A stretch of 64,000 nucleotides of DNA from Malaya genurostris (GCF_030247185.1 NC_080572.1:157417080-157481079), one strand, 5' to 3'. Positions 21,746 to 33,446 are shown, counted from the first letter of the stretch. The notes: generated from the letters alone by a model not told the origin. Made by a program: numbers and translations.

Positions 21746-22960
21746 TCAAGATGTCACATCGGATAAGCAATCGATATGAGAGATCTCAGAATCCCCTTTT
21801 CCAACGATAAGAAAGCCCGCCAACGCTTCAAGACTCATCGTATGAGTTGATTGAATGCAACCCAAGGCTATACGCAAACAACGATACTGAATTCTTTCCA
21901 GATAAATGAAATGAATGTTCGCAGTGGAGCGGAAACTGAAACATCCATATACCATTACGGACAATATAGTTGTTTGGTACAACCTGATAAGGTCTCCTGG
22001 GTGAGAGCTCCATCAAGTTCCGGTTATTGTACGAAGAAAGTTGGTTCTTTGTTGGCATTTTTGTTTCAGATACCTAATGTGATATCCCCAGGTGCCTTTG
22101 GAGTCGAACCAGACCCCGAGATTTTTGAAAGTGAAGGCCTGAGCTATTGTTTCACGTTTTAGTAGAAGCTGTAATTGTGCTGGTTCTCGCTTCCTTGAAA
22201 ATATAACCAGTTCAGTTTTCTCCGTAGAGAACTCGATACCCATTTGAAGACCCCATGTCGACAAGTTGTCGAGGGTATCTTGAAATGGTTCTTGGAGATC
22301 GGCAGCTTTGGGTCCTATAATAGACGCAACGCTGTCGTCGGCACGTTGTCTTAGCGTGTAGGATGTGTTGATACATTAATCAATGTTGTTTGCGTAAAAT
22401 TTGTATAAAAGTGCATGTATTTCTCGGACAATAGATTGTATAAAAAGTTGTTCAAAACTGGAGAAAGACCATGCTGATGCAACTTCTCAGATAGAACGTT
22501 AATGGAAACTGAGTCGAATGCTCCCTTGATGTCGAGGAAAACTGATGCCTGATGATTTGTTTTTTACGAGCAAATGGCATTGGAATAGCAACGCTAGACA
22601 ATCGTGATAGCAACGCTAGACAATCGTTCGTTCCTTTGACCCTGCGAAACCCAAATTGTGTATCTGAAAGCAATGCTCTTGTCTCGACACAATTGTTTAG
22701 ACGGAAGAAAATCATTTTCTCCAACAATTTTCGAATACAGAAAACCGATACGAATTGTGCTAGGTGACTGTTTTTCTGGTTTTTGAACAGTGATAACCTT
22801 CACTTGTCTCCAATCGTGTGGTATAATGTTACCTTTAAGAAACGTGTTGAATAAATTCAACAAGCGTCTTTTAGCAGAGTCAGGCAGATTTGTCAGCAAG
22901 TTGAATTTAATTCTGTCTAACCCTGTGGCTTTATTGGACACGAAAGGAGCGCAAGTAAAA
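21746..22960 (-). pseudogene. I-clade LINE reverse transcriptase, copy B
   Basis: Blocks seen: NKATGLDRIKFNLLTNLPDS, HDWRQVKVITVQKPEKQ, MLEKMIFFRLN, DTQFGFRRVKGTNDCLALLS, then a palm remnant RADDSVASIIGPK and GIEFSTEKTELVIFSRK, and finally LERIQYRCLRIALGCIQS. The G-x-P-Q-G segment before the palm is deleted between about 22440 and 22370, and a 22-bp direct duplication (around 22590-22630) interrupts the frame. It is clearly inactive. Confidence 0.75.
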
Positions 22961-23950
22961 ACTCCGCCATTGAAAACGGTATTTCGTTCGAGTTAGATGA
23001 TGGGACGTGGAATATCTTCTGTTGCGGAACATAGTCGGGGTGTAATTTTTTAGAGAAATCGAATATCCAGCGGTTAGAATATTCCTCGCATTCGTTCGCG
23101 TGATTTCGATTGCGCATGCGTCGGGCCGTATTCCAAAGAGTGCTCATTGGTGTTTCTCTCGTTAATCCGTCAACAAACCTTCGCCAGTAACTGCGTTTCT
23201 TAGCTTTTATCAGACTTTTCATTTGAAATTCTAACGCCGTCGATACTCTGGGAGAAATGTAGCTGGAAGCTATACATAGATCTTTGCCTTCAATATTAAT
23301 TTGGCAAGCAACAACTTCAATTCCCGGTGTCGAAGGGAGGTTAGTACGGTAAATGAATAGCACTTTTTGATCCCTAAAAGTACCCCTTCATATGAGTCTT
23401 CCCGATCCAGGCGGATTAAGTTGAAATTATGAAAGTCGAGGTTGATGTTAGAAGTAAGCCAAGTTTCACTCAAGGAAAATACATCGCAATTGTATGTGTG
23501 TATCAAGTGTGTATTGTGTAAAGTGTTTGAAAGAATCAAGTTTCGGAATGATACTTCTGCAATTCCACTGAAACACAATGATCATATCTTCGATTCCCAG
23601 TGGTAAATTATCCATCAAAATATACGATCGCTGCAAGGAAGGGCCATTGTTCAGTCAACTGTTAAAAAAATGTCCTTACTGTTGATAGTAGCGCAGTTAG
23701 GATGCCTTTTAGAGGATCAGTAATATTGAAGGCTGTTAGTATCCAATCCACGGGATCAGAAAATGTCAATAATCCAGCGTTTGTTTGATTTTCTGGTTGT
23801 GATTTGATGTCATTTGGGTATTTTGATGCCTCTGGAAGTGCTGGGTACTCCTTATCATCTCTAAGTTTTTTTTGAAACGAGGAGGTGTTTGTTTTGGTTT
23901 TGAGTTAGCACGGTTCGTTTTTGTTTGATCATTCTATGGCGAAGAGAAGC
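22960..23950 (-). pseudogene. I-clade ORF1 end, endonuclease N-part and linker, copy B
   Basis: 23950-23600 gives an ORF1 C-terminal frame with KEYPALP and DPLKGILTALL, parallel to 2082-2350. 23578-23270 gives an endonuclease start with LSETWLTSNINLDFHNFNLI and SYEGVLLGIKKCYSF. The frame then jumps from SYISPR directly to LEFQMKSLIKAKKRSYWRRF, so the catalytic GDFN...SDHLPI half of the endonuclease is deleted. The linker to the RT remains. Confidence 0.7.
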
Positions 23951-23984
23951 CAGATTTTGTCTTCTCCAGATTCCTTCAACCTGC

Positions 23985-25510
23985 GTGTAGGAAGGTCCTT
24001 CGCCTGGGTCGTCAGAGGTATCAGTACGGGTTCCGCAAAGGCAGGTCTACGGCGGATGCCATAAAATCGGTGGTGGTAGTCTCAGCGGAGGTCGGTATTC
24101 AATCTAAGCGGCGTGGAATTCGCTACTGAGCGGTTGTAACGCTTGACATCAAAAACGCGTTCTATAGTGCTTGTTGGGCCGATATCGCTGACTCCCTCCT
24201 TCGACTGGGAGTACCACAAGGGCTGTACAGGATTCTGGAAAGCTACTTTCAGAACCGGGTATTGCTTTACGAGACCGAGGAAGGCTTACGCAGCACTTCT
24301 ATTACGGCCGGAGTACCACAGGGATCCATCCTGGGCCCGCTCTTGTGGAATATAATGTACGATGGAATACTGGGGTTGAGGCTCCCAAGAGCGTCAAGAT
24401 AGTCGGGCTCGCGGACGACATCACGTTGGAAGTCTACGGAGATTCCATCGAAGAGGTTGAACTGAGCGCATCGCAGTCGATCAGCATGGTGGAAGACTGG
24501 TTGCGTAGCAGGAAACTGCAACTAGCGCATCATAAAACAGAGATGATGGTGGTAAACAACACAAAATCAGAGCAAGAGGCGTCGGCACATACTGGTGATT
24601 GCATGATGCCCTCCATGAGATCACTGAAGCAATTGGGTGTGATGCTTGACTTCAAGCTCAGTTCCGGCAAGCACGTGGAATATGCCTGTAAACGTACTTC
24701 AATGGCGATTGCGGCGCTCTCGTGAATGATGGCCAAAAGCTCGCCGGTGCGTTCTAGCAAATGCAGGTTACTGGTAGGAGTGGCAGTTTCGATCCTCAGG
24801 TATGGAAGGCCGGTATGGGAGTCGGCGCAAAATTGTTGGAGAGCACGCACAGACTGATGTGTCTTCGCGTGATCAGTCCGTATCGTGCGGTATCTGGAGA
24901 TGCAGCCTGCGTGGTGGCGTGCATGATTGGACTGCTCATCAAGGAGGACGCTGAGTGCTACGTTACGCGGGACAGGAACGCCCGTAGGACTGCTAACGAA
25001 GCCTCCCTACGCGAGTGGCAATGGAAATGGGACAGCTCAACTGCCCAGGTGGACACATCGGCTCATTCCAAGAGTCTCCGGATGGATCGACAGACCCCAC
25101 GGCGAAGTAAACTTTGGCCTGACGCAGTTCCTCACAGGTCACGGTTGTTTTAGGTGGTACCTCCATAGGTTCGGCCACGCGGCATCTCCTGCTTGCCCTG
25201 GCTGCCCAAATGAGCTTGAGACGGCAGAACACGTGCTGTTTGTCTGTCTCCGCTTTGCGACACAAAAGAATGTCAACTGGATGTATGTGACAGAGAAACC
25301 ACCAGAAAACCTTGTCCAAAGGATGTGCCACAGCGAGGAGAACTGGAACGCAGTGTCGACCGCGACCTCTCAGATCGCGGGCATCTTGCAGCGGAATTGG
25401 AGCGCATAACAACAGGCAGCCGCGACCGCCGGCCACTAAAGAGGGATCAGCGAACAAGCGTCGGTTCGGGTGTTTTTCCGTTGTCGGAGAACTCTCCGTC
25501 GGTGTAGTCT
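23985..25510 (+). pseudogene. R1-clade reverse transcriptase, copy B
   Basis: Reads YQYGFRKGRSTADAI, then (after a stop) VTLDIKNAF with the first catalytic Asp, LESYFQNRVLLYETEEG, ITAGVPQGSILGPLLWN and VKIVGLADDITLEVYG, with the catalytic ADD intact here. The 24345-24725 frame carries VEDWLRSRKLQLAHHKTEM and KQLGVMLDFKLSSGKHVEYA. The C-terminal frame (24927-25409) has CPGCPNELETAEHVLFVCLR, the R1 zinc motif. Multiple frameshifts occur at 24340, 24725 and 24930. Confidence 0.82.
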
Positions 25511-26640
25511 AAATCCTTCGCCGGGGATTAGATGAGTAGATTGCGACGTAGCTCCGGTATGGATCGTCGGAGCGCCAGTGAATCGGAAGCCAGCCAGGTG
25601 TATATTAGATCCTTCGTCAGAGACTAGCCGAGATAAGCCAATACACCGAAGTCGAGACGTCGGGGCGCCAGTGAACCGGAAGCTATGCTCCAACCGGAAT
25701 CACCGAATCGACCTCGGCACTCATTCGAGTGTCCCGGTGGCGTAACATGAATGGCCGGTGTCGGGGAGAACTTCCTTTGCCGGGGAACTCTGTCGGTGTA
25801 GACTAGATCTTTCGCCGGGGTCTAGCCGAGTAGAAGCCACAGCATCGAAGTTGAGTCGTCGGGGCGCCAGTGAACCGGAAGCCACGCTCCAACCGGAATC
25901 ACAGGACCGACCTCCGTACTCATTCGAGTGTCCCGTGCGAAAAACACGAGATTCGGTGACGGGAGAAACTCTTTCGTCGGGGAGCTCTCCGTTGGCGTAG
26001 TCTAGATTCTTCGACGGGGATTAGATGAGTAGATTACGACGTAACTCAGGTATCAAGTTTGTATATATCGACTGTTTTGGAGTTTTATCGGAAAAATGCG
26101 GCTTTCTCAGTCAAATGTATATAGGCAAACGATTTGTTTTTAAAATTGCCCCTTTATAAACAAATCGTTTGCCTATATACATTTGACTGAGAAAGCCGCA
26201 TTTTTTCCGATATAACTCAGGTATGGATCGTTGGGGCGCCAGTGAACCGGAAGTCATTCTCCAACCGGAATCACTGGACCGACTTAGGCATCCTGCCGTT
26301 CGAACCTTTCACGGATTTCGGGAGCGTAGGTCCCTGGGAAACTTCCATCGTCGGGGAACTTGTCCGTCGGTGTAGGCTAGATTCATCGTCGGGGATTAGC
26401 CGAGTAGTTCGCGACGTAGACCAGTCCTGGGTCGTCGAGGCGCCAGCGAACCGGAAGTTAAGCTCCAACCGGAATCGTCGGAACGATCTCGACATCCTCC
26501 TGGTCTCCTGGTCGAGTGGCTCAAAATCGAGAGATAAATGGCCCAAAAATAGGAGAGAACGACGCAGTCGTCCATGACGATGCATAAGTCCGGGAAAGGT
26601 GCTTTGAGCATCGATAGCCTTCCACCCCGACGTAATACCT
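25510..26640 (+). repeat. R1 3' UTR tandem repeats (about 200 bp, 5 units)
   Basis: The block GCGCCAGTGAACCGGAAG recurs at about 25570, 25664, 25864, 26236 and 26439. Spacing is about 200 bp once the 159-bp foldback insertion at 26054-26212 is removed, except between the first two. Each unit also has CTCCAACCGGAATC and a TAGAT(C/T)(C/T)TTCG(C/T)CGGGG block. GC-rich compared with the rest of the window. Confidence 0.75.
26054..26212. mobile_element. Foldback (hairpin) insertion with 12-bp direct repeats
   Basis: Two arms of about 54 bp (26086-26139 and 26158-26212) are nearly perfect reverse complements: TATCGGAAAAATGCGG... pairs with ...CCGCATTTTTTCCGATA. The loop is about 18 nt. The whole insert is bordered by TAACTCAGGTAT at 26042-26053 and 26213-26224, a probable target duplication within an R1 3' UTR repeat. 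No coding capacity. A snap-back MITE is the likeliest explanation. Confidence 0.8.
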
Positions 26641-26774
26641 AACGGTAGTTCCGGGGAGGTAGGGTTGGAGATACAAGGTGTTTTAGTGGGCAGTTCCAAT
26701 TATACAGTGGTAGTCCTGTGGAGAGGCCCTACACTCTGTGCGTAAACGCTTTTCACCTTGTAAAAAAAAACATT

Positions 26775-27480
26775 TCCGCATCGCAGTTTGTTGCAACAAT
26801 AGGTTGCCGTATGCCCTAGCTGTTTACAGCTTGTACAGTGCATTACAGCCGAACAGGTAAACGTACTCCACTCACTACCAAATAATTGGGAAGTGCAGAT
26901 CCGGCAAAAGTCACGCGAATCGAGCCCGATTGGTAAAATTTCCCATCTATCGATTTGGAGTGCAATTGCTTGCACCTCAAAATTTTCACTGGTTAAAGGT
27001 CGGGGTTTTTGAAGCGGCCTACCCCGTCCTTCATCAGATCGTCAGACTTTCGTCACGGACCACACCGTCGATCCACATGAGACGGGACGTACACGCGGTA
27101 CTCCCTCGTGAACAACTCGCTGGTAGCAATCTCGTTTGCTTGCTTCAGGTCAGGTGCGTAACTTGTTTGGCGAAACATTGTCAATTAATTTATTGCCGAA
27201 AAGTGCTTTGTCAGGTCCCGGGCAATATTCAGTACTCTGAGAGACTTCGATATAGCCAGAAATATACCACCCACGGACCCTCCGAGCCATCGTCTTGGTA
27301 AACTTTTCGACGAGGGGGCAATATCTCAGAGGGAGATGGAAGGAGAGATGGCGGCATCTCGGATTCAGACTCGATTTCTATACGTTCTTCGTTCATTGAA
27401 ACTTCGCCTTCCTCTGAGACACCCCCACTGTCATATTCATATATTTTTAGTACGGGAATACAGGAGTCTCCCGCACTTGA
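26775..27480 (-). pseudogene. I-clade LINE ORF1 N-terminal half
   Basis: Minus-strand frames give an acidic, disordered N-terminus (EERIEIESESEMPPSLLP), then SEGPWVVYF, LNIARDLTKHFSAIN, ATSELFTREYRVYVPSH, VGRFKNP, VKILRCKQLHSKSIDG and a zinc knuckle MHCTSCKQLGHTATYC. This is the RRM-like plus CCHC layout of I-group ORF1 proteins. It stops at the R1 3' tail (26770). The missing C-terminal half is plausibly at 23600-23950. Several frameshifts occur. Confidence 0.65.
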
Positions 27481-27559
27481 AATAAGAAAGAAAAATAAAA
27501 GTGAAAAATAAAATATATAAATAGTAGAAGTAAATAGAAAAAGTTAGAGAATATGCTTA

Positions 27560-28690
27560 ACATTATGAGCCACAATCTGTTAGGTGAGTTGATCCTTCAC
27601 TCCTCCGTTGTGGCTCAGTGTGACCTTGACTCAGGATTATTCGGTTGCTGCGATGCGGGTAGCAAACAATGGATATATGATACTGTCCGTTGCTCCCCGA
27701 GTATAACACAATAGCGTCTACTGTCGATACCGATGCGAAGTCGGTGCACGGAACTCACTTGCTGTGATAGACACCATCGTTTTGCCGATGTCGATTGTAA
27801 GAAAAACGCGTATGTTCACTTCGAACATTCGGTTAAGAATGAACTAGGAAGGTTGAATGGGTCCCTTCACGGTAGATTGCGGCGTGCAAATCTAATGAAT
27901 TTGCGTTGAACACCTTCGACACGATCAATGTCGATTTGATAATTAAGTGACCAAACGATAGCTGCGTATTCTAATGTTGATCGAACTAGCGCAAGTCTTC
28001 AGGCAGTGTATATTGGTAGAGTTCTTAGTGATACGAAATATGAAGCCTAAGAGTTTAGAAGCTTTTGAAATTACATAATCAACATTATTCTTGAAATCCA
28101 ATTTGTGATCGAAAATAACACCTTTACCGAGGATTCACGTTTGAGGACATTTTACAAGAGATGATAGTCGTATGTAATTATTGAGTGTTTTCGGGAGAAA
28201 GATAGGCGGAGACGCCTAATACCATCCTGTTATTGTGGCACCATTTGGCGAATGTGTCAAACTGAGCTTGCAGAAAACGTGCATCTTCTAGTTCCTTTAT
28301 AGGATGATACAGTTTGAAGTCATCAGCAAATGATAGATTGAAATATTTCACGGAGAAGTTGAGATCATTGAGATAGAGTAAAAATATGAGCGGTCATAAA
28401 TAACTTCCTTGAAGTACTCCTGAGCTAACAATAAAATGAACTGTTGTAATGTTTCCTATTTTCACCGACATCTCGCTACCAGTAAGATATGAATACATCC
28501 AATCCAGTAAAGCGCCACTAAAACCCTGTCTGTCGAGTTTAGCCATTGTTATTTGATGATTCATTTTATCAAATGCCGCTGAGAAATCTGTGTAGATAGC
28601 ATCAACCTGTAGACGCGATTGTAAAGATCGGATGATAAAAGCTAGAAGGTTTGTAGATGTTGACCTTTTAGGCATAGAACCTTGTTGAGT
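27560..28690 (-). pseudogene. Jockey/CR1-superfamily LINE RT fragment
   Basis: Minus strand: KRSTSTNLLAFIIRSLQS, VDAIYTDFSAAFDKMNH (first catalytic Asp), LDWMYSYLTG, SSGVLQGSYL (G-x-P-Q-G with Pro changed to Leu), then in shifted frames NLSFADDFKLYHP with the Asp pair (about 28330) and ALVRSTLEYAAIVWS followed by IDIDRVEGVQRKFIRFA (about 27930). The endonuclease and ORF1 are absent. Different from the I and R1 copies, and less similar to the LINE at 42861. Confidence 0.7.
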
Positions 28691-28869
28691 TTCAAATATG
28701 TAGTCCTTGCATTTGCGAGTTATGAAATCGAAAATAATTTACTCGATTTGAAATGCTCTAATGTTTGTTTACTTGATTGCTCACCAAATGCCCCAAATGT
28801 TGAAAGCTCATTTTGAAAAATTAGGATAATTTGGATGCTTCTGTTGGATTTTAATTAAGTTTTGCCTTG

Positions 28870-30190
28870 CTCATATAGAACGCTTATGCAATTACTTGAA
28901 AAACCGACTAGTAAAAATTGACCCGGAGGGCCAAGTGTCATATACCATTCGACTCAGTTCATCGAGCTGAGCAATGTCTATGTGACTGTGTGTGTATGTA
29001 TGGGTGTGTATGTGTCAAATAATCATACAGGTTTTCTCGGAGATGGCTGAACCGATTTTGACGAACTTAGATTCAAATGAAAGGTCTCGTGGTCCCATAC
29101 GGAATTCCTGAATTTCATCCGGATCCGACCTCCGGTTCCGGAGTTATAGGGTGAAGTGTGTTCAATATTGTACACCGTCACTTAAACCGGCGAAACAAAA
29201 AACGTAAAAAAATCTAAACTGGATTCAAAACTACACGAATCGACAGTCATTATCAGTAGGCAACTAAACAAACCGATCCTGGCTATCCCGATTCTCGGTA
29301 TCCGGTTCCGGAAGCACCGGAAATAGTGGTCATATATACCAAAATGGATCTCACTCATTTTTCTCAGCGATGAAGTGACCGATTTTGACAAACTTAGGTT
29401 CAAATGAAAGGTCTCGTGGTCCCATACGAAATTCCTGAATTTCATCCAGATCCGACTTCCGGTTCCGGAGTTATAGGGTAAAGTGTATTACATATTGTAC
29501 ACCGTCACTTAAACCGGCGAAACAAAAATCGTAAAAAAATTTCTAAACTGGTCTCAAAACTACACAAATCGATAGTCATTATCAGTAGGCAACTAAACAA
29601 ACCGATTCCGGCTATCCTGGTTCCCGGTAACCGGTTCCGGAAGTACCGAAAATAGTGGTCATATATACCAAAATGGATCTCACTCACTTTTCTCAACGAT
29701 GGAGTGACCAATTTTGACAAACTTAGATTCAAATGAAAGGTCTCGTGGTCCCATATGAAATTCCTGAATTTCATCCAGATCCGACTTCAGGTTCCGGAGT
29801 TATCGAGTAAAGTGTATTACATATTGTACACCCTCACTTAAACCGGCGAAACAAAAAACGTAAAAAATTTTCTAAACTGGTCTCAAAACTACACAAATCG
29901 ATAGTCATTATCAGTGGGCAACTGAACAAACCAATTCCGGCTGTCCTGGTTCCCGGTATCCGGTTCCGGAAGTACCGGAAATAGTGGTCATATATACCAA
30001 AATGGATCTCACTCACTTTTCTCAACGATGGTTTGACCGATTTCCACGAACTTAGATTCAAATGAAAGGTCTTGTGGTTCCATACGGAATTCCTGAATTT
30101 CATCCGGATCCGACTTCCGGTTCCGGAGTTATGGAGTAAAGTGTGTTCAATATTGTACATTGTCACCTAAAATATTTTCGGATGCAACAA
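28870..30190 (+). repeat. Dispersed mosquito repeat with about 330-bp tandem units, copy 1
   Basis: Starts with a degenerate CTCATATAGAACGCTTATGCA end, then GACCCGGAGGGCCAAGTGTC, CATATACCATTCGACTCAGT and a (GT)-rich microsatellite, followed by tandem units of about 330 bp marked by AAAATGGATCTCACTCA (29340, 29671, 30001), CAAATGAAAGGTCTCGTGG and ATCCGACTTCCGGTTCCGGA. I recall this sequence as a very abundant mosquito repeat. Short minus-strand frames through each unit are by-products of the repeat. No protein. Confidence 0.75.
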
Positions 30191-31559
30191 ACATTTAAAT
30201 CGTAATTTAGAGTGCGTGCTAGAAGAGTTTGTGTGTCATGTTAGTTGGTGGCTGTTCGAACCGACTTTGATTATACCGGTTCTCGGGTTCTGGTGCCGGA
30301 AGTCCATATAATAGTGAACCCATATCGTTTTCTTAAGGATGACTTACTCAATCAAAGCACTGTTTATTCTGTATGTTATGCATAAACAATCTCTTGGTTT
30401 CTTTCAAAAATCGAAGAGAAATTTTTTTGAATAGAATATCACAATATTATATACATGAGAAAGGCATCATTACACCACTACGTGGATTAAAACAGGTTTT
30501 TACAGTTATCATTCGATTTACTTGCCCATCAACGCAATGAAAATCGGATGACATGACTAATGCACCTATTGTTTATTGACTAACAGATACAGATAGAAAA
30601 TGTTTTTTTAGAAAAGTAAGCAATGACAGCCGAATGGTTTTGCTAAACCTTAGGAATATCTTCATCTTATGATTTTTCATTGAATTTTATTACATAAAAA
30701 TTTAAAATTTTTGGTCTGATAGGATTGTTGTTCCTTATTGATATATTTTCAATCATATGTATACCAAAAAAATCCGGTCATGTGCACTCAGAAGAAATCG
30801 GTTACATGTAACCAAAACCTCTTGATGGCTAGAAAAACGCTTTATGCTTTTCTTATATGCACATGTAGTAATGAATATTTCCTATAGATACATCGAGATG
30901 CCTGAAAAGTATTTCAATCTTTAATTAGCTGATCTTTTTTGGACATGGGATATCTGTTTAGAGTTTGAATTAAAAAATATTTGAAAAAAAAAACAAACAG
31001 GGGCGATTTGAGCCTATTTCAAAGATCGGGAATTTTTACCTCGAAAAACCGGGAAATTGAAATCGGCAATTCACCTGACACCCTGATACATGCTATAAGC
31101 CGAATCAGAACAAGCGAGCTGATAATCGACGAGAGAGCTATTCATTCCACCTACATTTTTTATACTAAATGTCTAAACTACAGTTGTGGTTGTCGTTTCT
31201 GATGTAAGATACGATATTGGTATTGATGGATGTCCTACTGGAGTAGGGGCGTGGGGGCGAAATGACAGATGAACTGAGGGGTGGCTGCATGCGGGCGTGG
31301 AGAATGAGTATTGTTACTGTGTATGACTTGCAACCGTTGGGGCAAGGGTCGGGATGAGTTTAGATTGAATCGGGGTTAAATCTGCCGTTGCTTCGGAACT
31401 GGATTGCGTTCTAAAAAAGAAGCGATCGTCACACCATTGGGCCAGCATTTAGGTGACGTTATTTGTTGCTCAAAGGCTGCAGGAACATTTAGTTTAAAAA
31501 ATACAAAAGAAAGTGGTTTCTTCTGATATTGCCTTACTAATTTGAAACATTGAAAAAAG
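30191..31559. other. No gene seen
   Basis: AT-rich 1.4 kb without credible frames; the short plus-strand frame at 30981-31202 has no recognisable feature. A G-rich block is at 31240-31380. Nothing further can be supported. Confidence 0.5.
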
Positions 31560-31695
31560 TTACGAGGACAGTTAGTTCGTGATTCTACATGAAGGATGCG
31601 GGTCTGGAACAGGTGTCATATTCGGATCAACGTATTCGCCAAGGGCAACATTTTCGTTGGAGTTTGAGACTGAAACTAGAGGAGCTGGTTAGATA

Positions 31696-31935
31696 TTGGA
31701 ACTTCGACTCGCCTTATTTTGTCAGGCTGACCTAGATATTCCGCCGAACAAAACAAAAACTAGAAGACGTAGACTAGAAGAGATAAAAACTTTTATGATA
31801 GAGAAAGCAAACAAAAATGTAAATCCCACAACATTGAATATTAATGACTCTGTTTATTTAAAAACAGAAGAAGTAGCAAAACTAGATAGCGTATATAGTG
31901 GATCATATAAAATAACCAAAATATTAGGATTGTTT
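31696..31935 (+). pseudogene. Gypsy pol end (integrase C-terminal) scrap
   Basis: A short plus-strand frame reads KTRRRRLEEIKTFMIEKANK and then NINDSVYLKTEEVAKLDSVY followed by SGSYKITKILG. This resembles the integrase C-terminal region of insect Ty3/gypsy polyproteins, which contacts viral-type DNA ends. Only about 80 codons remain before an unrelated Jockey RT begins on the other strand at about 31940. Confidence 0.5.
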
Positions 31936-31939
31936 TTTC

Positions 31940-32460
31940 GAACATTTTGGACAGTGAAGATAAGAGACTGATCGGACGATAGCTTTTCGGCCAGGTGGGA
32001 TCCTTTCCAGGCTTTTGTATTGGGATCACTTTGGCCACTTTCCAACTAGAGGGAAAGTAGCTAAGAACCAAACATTGATTGAAAATAGATGCAAGATGTT
32101 GAAAAAATCTAACGCTTAGGTGTTTAAACTCTATGTTGAAAATAGAGTCAGCATCCGGAGCTTTTATATTTTTTTACCTTTTGATCGATTTGTTCAATTC
32201 TTCTTCAGTGATTCTGTGATTAGCAGCAAATATAGAAGGCGTTCTATCAACAGTTTCGACAGTGGCTTAAAAAGTAGTTTCATGAGGACTGACAATGTAC
32301 CGAGATGGTGGGAACTAACAATGTGTTGACCTAAAGTAGTAGTTTTTTCAACCGGTGTTATAAGCAAACAGTCATCCAGACGAAGAGGTGATATCGGTTT
32401 CAGCTTGTTTTTAAGAAGTTTAGACAATCTCCAAAAAGGTTTAGAATAATTATCTAGCTT
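31940..32460 (-). pseudogene. Jockey LINE RT, N-terminal part
   Basis: From 32071 the frame reads FPSSWKVAKVIPIQKPGKDP, then SYRPISLLSSLSKMFEKTIL, the first RT blocks of Jockey-group LINEs. The preceding minus-strand sequence (32460-32080) is the linker, in shifted frames. Catalytic blocks are missing: the element ends at about 31940 against a gypsy integrase scrap on the opposite strand. Confidence 0.7.
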
Positions 32461-32576
32461 ACTGATATGGTCTGAGAATTCCCTGTTTTGATATCGTTCA
32501 TTCTTTGCTTAATGATATTAGTTAGATTATTAGCTGAAGTTTTCTTTTCCCTGAGTCCTGTTCTCTGGTACTACCT

Positions 32577-33446
32577 TCAATAAATATTTTTTAACCTAAT
32601 TAATGGTTTAGTGGTAGAATCAATGGTGATAGATGTACGGAATATTGGTATTTCTCTTATGTTTAGTTCACGAGCTCTGGCGATGGCACGTTCAACTTTA
32701 TTTAGTTGTCTGTCGATGTCCTCTGTTGATTCTGGATGGCGATCGTAGTTAATGTTGTTGTCCACACTGCGGCTGAATGCTGACCTGTCGACATGATGAT
32801 AATTATGCCGAGTACATTGCTGGGTTTCAACACCGGACCTAACTTTCGCCACAACAGGATAGTAGTCAGAGCTGAGGTCTTCAGACTCAGTATAGTGTAG
32901 TAGCCGTTTTGAAGGTCCGATTATTTCTGGAATTTCCCCAGGCTTGATGTCTGGCATTGATATCACCGGCGATGATGAATTTATTTCATCTTCTTGTCAG
33001 CTTCTGCAGATCATTTCTTCGTTGTGATTGAGTTCCTTGGTTCGGTGAGCACTGTCTAGGGCAGTATGCTGCGATGAATTTTATCCTTCCGATCGTCGTA
33101 TCCATTTCAACTCCTAGCGACTCGAGGAGGACTTCGTACCAAAGCTCGGATGTACAGCAAACTTCACACCATTTCTGATTGCAATCGATACACCACCGCC
33201 CCTAAAGTGGGTTCGATCCAGGCGAATGATGACGTAGTTCGGTATTGAGAAGGACATCTTCGGTGACAAATGTGTTTCCGTGATAACACACACATCGACG
33301 TGCTGTGTTCTTACGAAGTCCGATAGTTCAATTTGCTTTTGACACACTGAGCAGGCATTCCAATTCATCACTTTTAATGTTTCACACACCGTATTGGATA
33401 ATAAACGAACCGAGCACTTGAATCTGCTCTTTTTTTTGTCTTGCAA
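32577..33446 (-). pseudogene. Jockey LINE endonuclease
   Basis: 33446-33114 shows KVMNWNACSVCQKQIEL, CVITETHLSP and HFRGGGVSIAIRNGVKF, the N-terminal motifs of the AP endonuclease. 32966-32577 shows the end, with LSSDYYPVVAKV in place of the usual SDHYPV (the catalytic His is Tyr here), then the linker. The GDFN region falls in a frameshifted gap around 33000-33110. The family nicks target DNA. Confidence 0.72.

Larger units (their letters stand above)
21746..23950 (-). mobile_element. I-clade LINE copy B, internally deleted
   Basis: Minus-strand order: ORF1 C-terminal part (23950-23600), endonuclease N-terminal part (23580-23270), linker (23360-22960), RT (22960-22260) and thumb (22264-21746). 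RNase H is missing, lost at 21746. The ORF1 N-terminal half lies at 26775-27480 in the same orientation, on the other side of an R1 element, so this I copy was probably split by that R1 insertion. Two internal deletions are visible (endonuclease C-terminus; RT GxPQG block). Confidence 0.75.
23960..26770 (+). mobile_element. R1-clade LINE copy B
   Basis: Plus-strand R1-type element: RT fragment (23985-25160), zinc end (25180-25510), a long 3' UTR of tandem repeats (25510-26640) and a 3' end CACCTTGTAAAAAAAA (26754-26769). It sits between two parts of an I-clade element (23950 and 26775), consistent with insertion into that element's ORF1. Inverted relative to copy A at 17087-19018; the two share their 3' ends. 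Confidence 0.82.

Noticed and set aside
29182..30166. Repeated ~90-110-codon minus-strand frames (also 47259-48144) as a gene family
   Set aside because: They are the 330-bp dispersed repeat units read in one frame; similarity is at DNA level and includes the non-coding parts.
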